A stretch of DNA of 64,000 nucleotides, from NCBI GenBank assembly GCA_905160935.1, contig CAJHZI010000794.1, positions 3,363,501 to 3,427,500 of the forward strand, given 5' to 3'. Positions 57,234 through 64,000 of the stretch are shown here, piece by piece (the stretch's first letter is position 1; every line of letters starts with the position of its first letter). The notes below the pieces were generated by a model. The model did not search any database, was not told the DNA's origin, and saw nothing but the letters and a program-made list of their open reading frames with translations. The translations under genes were made by a program, and so were the position numbers. The stretch comes from Enchytraeus crypticus (Eukaryota > Annelida > Clitellata > Enchytraeida > Enchytraeidae).

Positions 57234-60200
57234 CTGAAATCATATCATGGCAACATAGAAAAATGACTCCAAAGAATAAATATACACTCGGTCTTCTAAG
57301 GTGGTCACCCTCAAAGTGCTAACTGGTTGCAACGAAGCTTAACTTCGTTCAATTGACGCGCAGCTAAACCACGTTCGCTAAATCCCGCCACAAAATTATT
57401 GATCCAAGCAGCAATTAAATACAAACATCATTACTAGATTCATCATCGTCATGGAAAGGATTAATAATAATCTGCCAGGAACCTAAAAAGCGGTCTCGAA
57501 GACCGGACACCAGCCATGACACCGCTGTAGTATTTGTCGGAGGTTATTATAATAATTATTATTATCATCATCCTCATCATCGTCTTCTTTATTACTGGAG
57601 TATAATACTAAAAGAAGTTAGGCCTACTAGTAATATCAATTAAATCTATAAATAACATTTTTTATATTCCAATTTAAACATTTTTCTAATATCTGGTAAA
57701 ATATATGACCTTCTGCGCAAGCAAGTAGGCACTGTGCTAATTGTTATATAGAAAACTTAACTATTTTAAAATATCACAAATGGCACGTAATCCGCCAATC
57801 ATACCTGTGACCCTTAAGTTGAAGAAAGCCTTTCTTAGAGGCTTCCTTTAGAAATCGCTCTTCCAAAACTTCATCCCCCTGAAGACTGCCAATCCGTAGT
57901 GGTACATTCATTTTGCTGCGGTATTTTGGAGCTACCGGTGAGCTGAATATATAATTAATAATTTTATTAGTCTGGATATAAATTTCAATTGAACATATAA
58001 GAGTAATCATTTTGTAACTAATATATATAAATTTAAGTTCCAGTTAAGCATTTAAAGACATATCTTTGAGTATTACTAATTATCTTCCGCGACACAGCTG
58101 ATAATTATATTAAAAAATATGAAGGAGAGTTGGGTAGGACACCTGCTAACGATGAAAAGTCTACTAAAAGAAGTCATAGATGGCAGAATGGAAGGAAATA
58201 GAGGCCGAGGCAGGATTAGATTAGGAATGTTAGATTATAATTATTTAAAGATTCACTCGTAATTGGACATGAAGAGGAAAGCGGAACACAGAGAAGCGTG
58301 GAGGCTTTATACACAATAGACCTGCCAGTAGGCAGAGCACTAAGATAGAGCTCTTCCGTGAACCGCAATTTCTTTAATTTACTTTAGAATATTATTTTAG
58401 TACTGCGTTGTTTAAGCAATAGTTGCGCTAAAACATATATTCTTTTTTTCCTCAACTATTTGTACTTACGAAAATTATACGCCAGCACTGTATGTGTCGA
58501 CGCAGGCTCGGATAGGCGCGTGACAGTAATTTTGTACTAGAGTAGGTCAATCTGTGTCATGCGACACATACGGTGCTGGCGTATAATTTTGTATGCGTCG
58601 TCTGAGTTTGAGCTGAGGAATGAATATTCAATAATTTGAGCCGAGGTTAGTTACTCTACTTAATAAACCCCTCTACTGGCAATAATCTATCAATTTAGTC
58701 ACTGATCGATGATCAATAATCAATTGATGGGTCATCAAATAACCTTTTTCAGCCATTTAATGATTGTTCGCGATATAAATAATTCTTGCAGTTTAATCGC
58801 AATTCATATGTATGGGCGTACATCAAGGTGTAAGAAATAGAACATTATAGTTGTAATACATGTATGTTTAAATATCCATTTTGTGGTTACAATATTTAAA
58901 CCATTGTGATTACAAACATAATAGCTTACACATAGAAGCCATGTGAGCCGTCAATTAGCTGATAGAGTTTTCTTGCTTTTGTTCCATTCAACATTTCCAT
59001 TCCCTCCGCTCCGCCATTCTCTTTTATCCACTCAAGAACAAGAGCAAGAATATAGATACTAGAGAACAAAAAAATAAAAACAAGAATACAAATACTTTAG
59101 GAATTGGCATGCAATCAAGGATCCATAAACTAGAGAATATTAAAAAGAGCAAGAATGCATATATTAACCAACAGCAAGAACATAAATACAAAACATAATG
59201 CAAGAGCCAGAATGCATTTACTAGAGAATTCGAATACAACATGCATGTACCTTCGAAGTGCTGAGAGAAAACTATATAGGCTAATATAATCTTCACTAAA
59301 TTGTATAAGACAGTGCAAGGATATCAAGGTATTAACATTTTAAAAATCAAAACAGAAATGAAACATATACAAGTGTTACCTTTACAACCTTCTAGCACCT
59401 GATTCCATGGTGCTAGAAGGTTGAAGGTTAGAATGGTCTAATCCTTCAAAATATATTCAGAAACTTTATCTAATTTTAGCAGTTTTGTCCAGTGGCGGAT
59501 CCAGAAGGGGGGCCCAGGGGGCCCGGGCCTCCCCTTAGGCCCGACGATAAAAAATGTTAAACTATATTTTCATTGTTTATGACAATTTTTAGGTGCAAAT
59601 ATGTTTTAAGAGGGCGTTAGGGAGGTTGCGGGGGGGGGGGGTAAGAGAGGGAACTTAAACAGTCCGACTACCTGGAATTGTTTCAAATATAATGGATGTT
59701 TACTGTTTTACTAGCTCTCAATTTTCACTTTAACCACTGTATAAGAGAAAAAAGGGTGTAAGTAAAAAATGTGAACTCTGTCCCGGAGCAGTGGTGCAAA
59801 CAGCCTCGGCTGGGATCGAGGGGCTTAAGCCCCCCTACCGCCAAAATTAGGTCACTTTTGCAATTGGTCCATATCGGCTGAGTTTCTTCAGAGGTTGAAA
59901 AAATTCAATAACTTTTTTTCTAAACAAATGAAGGATTTTAGGCATTTTAGGTTTTCCTCTCACTTTAGTACGGGTATGAGTCGGGAGGGGGGGGGGTAAG
60001 ATACGAGGATACACTCACTCTATGAGCCGAGCGCAGTATGCTGAAAAAATTTGAACCTCCCCCCACACAGCATTTTTTCTGGTTGCGTCACGTCACGAAG
60101 AAGCCGGGGCGTAAGCAAAAAATGTGTACTCTCCAAAAAAAAATTTCGGGCCCCCCCCTTAAAAAATTCCTGGATCCGCCCCTGTATGTGTCATAGTTCT

Positions 60201-60766
60201 CAACTGCATAGATATTCTAAGTATTGATTTAATCTATAAGGTGAGGATTATCTACTTTGAAACTAATATTTAAACTTCTGCAAACAACTACATTCAATAA
60301 AAGAAAAAACGAATCCAGCCACACGTCGTGTTGCTGACGGGGCTGGAATGAAATTGGCAGGTCTAAATCAAACCTATCAAATTAATTGACTACACAACCA
60401 ATTTTTTGTCCCAATAATCCGCAAAAATGAAAACACAATACAGGAACACATAATGAACAGGATGTGGATTAAGTTGTTTGACTAGGATCAACAGAATAAT
60501 CAGTAAAAGACAGAACTTTAAACAAAATCAGCTTGATGTGGATTAGGTCCATTGGTAGAGACAGAATCCACACAGACCTATACATTGGAGGAGTGTTGAT
60601 GCAGGAGTTCATAGTGACTTGTTTCTGATAGACCCAGATCATCGGTGTCTGAGGCAGGTGATGTCCCAGCAAGTCCTCCCGTACGATCACCACGGCCACC
60701 CCGGCACAACCCAGGTTCTTCTGAGCTCCCGCGAATATCAGACCATACTGCCGCAACATCAATCAG

Positions 60767-60797
<31 letters not shown>

Positions 60798-63609
60798 GTC
60801 TATCTATACAGCAACAGAGAGTATCAGACCATACTGTAAAGACATCAATCAGACCATACTGTCAAATCATCAATCAATCAATCAATAAATCAATAAGCCT
60901 ATCTATACAGTAAGGGAGAATATCAGATCATAGCGTCCCAACATTTATCAGTCAATCAATCAATCAATCATTAAGCTTATATGCAAGGTATATATGTATA
61001 TAAAGTAACGGAGGATATCAGACCATACTGCCATCACATCAATCAGTCAATCAATCGCTCAATCAATAGGCCTGAGGAAGATGAAGGTTTTGATTTGATT
61101 CAATAGCGCTAAACGTTGTCATTGTCGACAGCCTCATTCTACTTGCTGCTGTTGTATAATATTGGATGGGTTTTATAGATACTTTCAACAAATATAATTC
61201 TGAATAATATAATTAGCTACTAACCTTCTTGATGTCTATGGGTTGCGAGAGGAAGTTTGAAGACATGTCACACACGAGAGGTACTCCCTGAGTCTCTGGT
61301 ACAAACGGGAACTCAACGCCTAAAATATGCGATAAAATACAATTCAACTTCAAAATACAAATATTACAGATACAATACAGAGCAATACATACAAATCAAG
61401 GCAATGCAGTATCATAAAACAAAGACAAATATTTGCAAAAACAAGTGTGATTTGAATCGATGCCGATGGCCTTCTGCTAACGCGACAATCGTGTTAAATT
61501 ACACTATTCAAGACTATCCAGCCAATATAATAAAATGTAAGAAATCAGAGTTATCGTACATTATAACTATATATTAGAATTAAAGAATAAATATCAGAAT
61601 TTTATCGTTTTTGCAATAAAATTGGTGTAATATTTTAAGGTGTAATATTGTAATGCTATAGTATACTATTATAATATTATATTACAATTTTTGTTGGCAC
61701 CAGTCCATGACACAAGACATGAATATTATAAGGAATCAGAATCATTTATAATTCTTTTGCATTTTTCACACCTGATCAAGTAACAAAAATTAGACTATAA
61801 ATCGAGCACTATTGAGACATTAAAATCAAGTCATGCTGAATACAAACAGGATCCGAAGTTTCACAGATTGATTTAATGGCACAATGGGCGAAGCGTTCGA
61901 GTTTTGATAAATTGAGAAAGATTTTTAAATGTTTTAGAAGTAAAAGGTTCAGCGTACTTCATTTTCCAGGGCTTAACCAGCAGAAAGATTGAGGTAGTAG
62001 GTGTTCTACTGAGGATCAGTAAAAGACTGACTTCCAGTATGCAGCTGCCACTGGCAGGCATTCGGGACAGAAAACAGACGTTAAAATATAAAATAATTAA
62101 AATATATCGACCATACCCCATGATTCTGTCAGAGAGTTTTGAAAAAGAATGTACTAAAAGCAGTCCGTTTTTCGTTCACGGCTTAATTCATACCGTGAAT
62201 GGTTTCGTTGGCGCAGTAATAGACATAAGAAGCGTTCGGTGTGAGATTCCATTTCGCCTGGTCCTCTATGGCTGTAAGATATACAAAAAAATAACGAATT
62301 CTTGCAAATCTTCTGCGATACTTAGTAAAAACATTAAATGAACATATCAATTAATCAATCAATAAGAATTTAACGTCCAGTTACTCACCATAAGGCAATG
62401 CCAGGGACGTGTTTTGCAGAATCTACACAAACAAGCGCCAAAGCACCACACGATGACAACTGAGTACACAGAGGACATATTTATACATATTTATTTTGTA
62501 TTTATTTAATTTTTGTACATATTTATTTGTGTAGCATACAAATGTTAATGTGCAATAGCTTATTGCCTTCAATCTGGTCCCAGGAGACGATTTGAACTCT
62601 GAGCTAAGTAAAATTCTATTCCAATGCAGAGGATCGGGATTAGAACACTTTGTAGCAATTTCTGGAGTCTAGGAGCTCACCAACCGAATGACCGTTCTTG
62701 ACGTTAATGTGAATCGTAGAGCTTTTGCTGCCTTTTATATTTCCCGTGGGCTATTCTTCAGCAAAAAAAGACACGACACCGGTAAAATTTAAAGATTTTA
62801 ATGTATACTCGAATCAAACTATTGAAACATTTGACTGCATTATTTATTATGTTACGAAATACTGAAATCCTCAATATAACTTTATTAATATTTCATTATT
62901 TAACGTTTTCTGTGAACCAGGGAAAATGTGCTGGTCATGGACATCGTGAGCTTAGAAATCACTTGTGCGACCATCCATTAAAATCATTCAACAACTATAA
63001 TGTACAAAGAGGAATTAGCGTTCGGCTCTTTTCCAAAGGCGATGTCAGGCACTATCCATTCTAGCTACGAAGTCGTAGCATATTAACCAAACACATTCCT
63101 TACGACCGAGTTAAAGCTTTCGACTTTTTCTAATCTAAATAATGTAATCGAACCTCTGGTGGCCCAGATGATGTTTTTGGATAAAATAGAATAATAAATA
63201 ATTATAATAATAAGTATTAATAATAATACGATTATTTGAGAATTAGGAAATCGAAGCTTACACAGTATCTAAGACGTCGAAGCATCAATCCAACCACTAT
63301 CCAAGTTTTAATCCGCTCCCCAAAAATTCCTAAACAAAGCGTCAGTCTGTGAAAGGAAAATCTCTCTACCTACGTAAATTTAAAGTAAAGAATAGATTCC
63401 TACATGTGTAGCTGTTTCCCTTCGGTAGGATGCGATTGACTGAACCGTATTTGCCGGCCTCGTCAGCTGCGGATGACGACCAGGAGCCTGTGACGATGTA
63501 GTCTGCCGTGGCGTTAGCCTTCAGCCCCATCAGGTTGAGCGGCACCGCGGAGAACTGTCCTACGCCGCCCCCGTGCAGAAACAACACCTTGTAGTTGTTA
63601 GGAATGTTT
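57116..63609 (-). CDS. PSAT1: Phosphoserine aminotransferase, last 7 exons (5' end beyond window)
   Basis: Minus-strand exons in coding order: 63609-63404, 62271-62194, 61319-61225, 60747-60578, 59058-58930, 57942-57805, 57233-57116, all GT-AG and in phase, 310 codons plus TAA. The enzyme converts 3-phosphohydroxypyruvate and glutamate to phosphoserine and 2-oxoglutarate in the cytosolic serine pathway. Seen: [49 protein letters not shown], the PLP-binding lysine in FAGAQKN, NTPPMYSIY and [15 protein letters not shown]. The missing N-terminus is about 65 residues. No disabling change is visible. Confidence 0.95.
57283..57395 (-). repeat. R3 SINE head, 5S-derived, reversed
   Basis: The reverse complement starts GGCGGGATTTAGCGAACGTG and contains GTTAAGCTTCG and CAGTTAGCACTTTGAGGGTG, then GACCACC. 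Lies in the last PSAT1 intron. Confidence 0.8.
57805..57942 (-). CDS. PSAT1: PSAT1 exon ([12 protein letters not shown] to KGHR)
   Basis: Encodes [20 protein letters not shown] and [16 protein letters not shown]. Donor GTATGA after CACAG. Confidence 0.95.
58115..58325 (+). mobile_element. LINE ORF2 C-terminal fragment, degraded
   Basis: Reads [20 protein letters not shown] and [18 protein letters not shown], then after a stop [13 protein letters not shown]; a typical LINE endonuclease-RT C-terminus, in the antisense direction to PSAT1. Confidence 0.75.
58471..58590. repeat. Inverted repeat, 29-bp arms, possible MITE
   Basis: Arms 58471-58499 and 58562-58590 are complementary at 28 of 29 positions (ATTATACGCCAGCAC core) around a 62-bp spacer. 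Boundaries of a possible element and target duplications were not established. Confidence 0.75.
58930..59058 (-). CDS. PSAT1: PSAT1 exon ([11 protein letters not shown] to GFYV)
   Basis: Encodes [20 protein letters not shown] and [14 protein letters not shown]. The acceptor lies in a degenerate repeat containing copies of the exon edge. Confidence 0.9.
59041..59260 (-). repeat. Degenerate array of a PSAT1 exon acceptor edge
   Basis: The edge AGAGCAAGAATATAGATACT + AGAGAA (exon start and acceptor, plus-strand reading) is echoed at about 59085, 59125-59160 and 59205-59230 (for example AGAGCCAGAATGCATTTACT followed by AGAGAAT). Confidence 0.6.
59385..59423. other. Perfect 15-bp hairpin
   Basis: CAACCTTCTAGCACC at 59385-59399 and its complement at 59409-59423 with a 9-nt loop, in a PSAT1 intron. 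Confidence 0.9.
59490..60183. mobile_element. Non-autonomous DNA transposon, hAT-like
   Basis: Ends CAGTGGCGGATCCAG and, inverted, CAGGGGCGGATCCAGG form terminal inverted repeats around 694 bp with G and C runs next to each end. No transposase ORF. Flanks GTTTTGTC and TATGTGTC could be a decayed 8-bp target duplication. hAT assignment rests on the TIR form and is tentative. Confidence 0.65.
60578..60747 (-). CDS. PSAT1: PSAT1 exon with PLP lysine
   Basis: Encodes [20 protein letters not shown]; the Lys of AQKN forms the Schiff base with PLP. Ends with NTPPMY. Its acceptor edge is duplicated in the upstream intron. Confidence 0.95.
60731..61060 (-). repeat. Array of a PSAT1 exon acceptor edge with TCAA tracts
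   Basis: The exon edge GAATATCAGACCATACTGCC (plus-strand reading) at 60733 is repeated at about 60819, 60915 and 61013, each followed by ACATCAATCAGTCAATC-type tracts; period about 86-98 bp. Each copy includes exon start and the AG acceptor or a variant. Confidence 0.85.
61225..61319 (-). CDS. PSAT1: PSAT1 exon (GVEFPFVPE to IKK)
   Basis: Encodes [20 protein letters not shown] and [12 protein letters not shown], with the CDMSSNFLS block of the active site region. Confidence 0.95.
62194..62271 (-). CDS. PSAT1: PSAT1 exon ([16 protein letters not shown])
   Basis: A 78-bp exon in phase 1 on both sides encoding [20 protein letters not shown]. Confidence 0.95.
62345..62478 (-). repeat. R4 dispersed repeat, reversed
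   Basis: AATCAATCAATAAGAATTTA, GGCAATGCCAGGGACGTG and AGCGCCAAAGCACCACACGA match the reverse complement of 22199-22340. Confidence 0.8.
62625..62790 (-). repeat. R1 dispersed repeat, reversed
   Basis: AGGAGCTCACCAACCGAATG through GGGCTATTCTTCAGC and GACACGACACCGGT. The GAT tail end is missing. Confidence 0.75.
63404..63609 (-). CDS. PSAT1: PSAT1 exon (NIPNNY to SYT)
   Basis: Encodes [20 protein letters not shown], the PLP phosphate-binding glycine loop, and [20 protein letters not shown]. Its 5' edge and acceptor are copied several times in the upstream intron. Confidence 0.95.
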
Positions 63610-63930
63610 CTTTAATAATAGACAAAAATAGTGTTCATAGTGAATAACACCTTGTAGTTGTTGGGAATGTTTCTTTAATAATAGACGATAATAGTGTTCA
63701 TAGTGAATAATACCCGGTTGTTGTTAGGAATGTTTCTATAATAGTAAACAAAAAATAGTGCTTATTGTGATCAGCACCTTGTAGTTGTTAGGAATATTTT
63801 TAATAATTAAAAAATAGTGTTCATAGTGAACAACACCTTGTAGTTGCTAGAAATGTTTCTTTACGTTGGAATAAGCATTGTTCACACTAGGCAGCATCTT
63901 GTAGTTGTTACTACTTGATCGGTTTGTTTA
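63573..63930 (-). repeat. Array of a PSAT1 exon acceptor edge, 60-70-bp unit
   Basis: AACACCTTGTAGTTGTTAGG + AATGTTTCTTT (exon start plus acceptor, plus-strand reading) occurs in the exon at 63573 and again at about 63646, 63708, 63773, 63830 and 63892, joined by ATAGTGTTCATAGTGAA linkers. All but the first copy are in the intron. Confidence 0.9.
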
Positions 63931-64000
63931 TTTTTGCAAGAACAAACAGTAGATGTTCAATCGTTCATAGTGTTAGAATTCTGGGGAGGAGGTTACTCCG
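63931..64000. other. Window end, PSAT1 intron
   Basis: No feature recognised; the N-terminal PSAT1 exons must lie to the right. Confidence 0.5.

Noticed and set aside
63366-63403. Continuation of the PSAT1 exon to a start or stop in the same frame
   Set aside because: The frame runs past a clear GT donor at 63403-63402; the in-phase next exon at 62271 matches the family.

Overview
Eukaryotic, almost certainly metazoan, AT-rich DNA with spliced genes, LTR and non-LTR retrotransposons, at least two SINE-like families and many microsatellites. The host cannot be named from sequence alone; intron size and repeat mix fit an invertebrate animal. Three host genes were recognised by translating exons and checking that GT-AG junctions and reading phases agree.

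Layout. 1-13859: a Gypsy-type LTR retrotransposon (5' LTR cut by the window edge, 3' LTR end at about 13859) with broken gag, protease, RT-RNase H and integrase, split by a 5.1 kb APE-type LINE insertion (2684-7776). 15366-31189 (+): a BRPF1/BRD1/BRPF3-type chromatin scaffold gene, 14 exons, at least 1167 codons, with PHD1, extended PHD2, a degenerate bromodomain and a PWWP domain. 34153-43280 (+): a RAD18-like E3 ligase gene, 9 exons, about 616 codons, with RING and UBZ4 zinc fingers but no SAP domain seen. 45190-48500: a 3.3 kb array of 39-bp units. 48515-57115: intergenic DNA with a LINE fragment, SINEs and a degraded minisatellite. 57116-63609 (-): the last seven exons of phosphoserine aminotransferase (PSAT1); its first exons lie beyond the right edge.

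The three host genes belong to unrelated processes (histone acetyltransferase scaffolding, post-replication DNA repair, serine synthesis); nothing suggests joint function.

The most striking structure is repeated duplication of exon-intron boundaries. Tandem or dispersed copies of an exon edge together with its splice site occur at BRPF exon 9 (donor), RAD18 exon 8 (donor), RAD18 exon 1 (copied into the last-but-one BRPF intron), and PSAT exons at 63609, 60747 and 59058 (acceptors). A second theme is the BRPF bromodomain: its ZA-loop segment is absent and the acetyl-lysine-binding Asn is replaced, exactly where a LINE 3' end sits against the acceptor. Other notable items are 5S rRNA-derived and tRNA-derived SINE families, an intronic 15-bp array with an exact 270-bp higher-order duplication, and a pair of mutually exclusive perfect hairpins.
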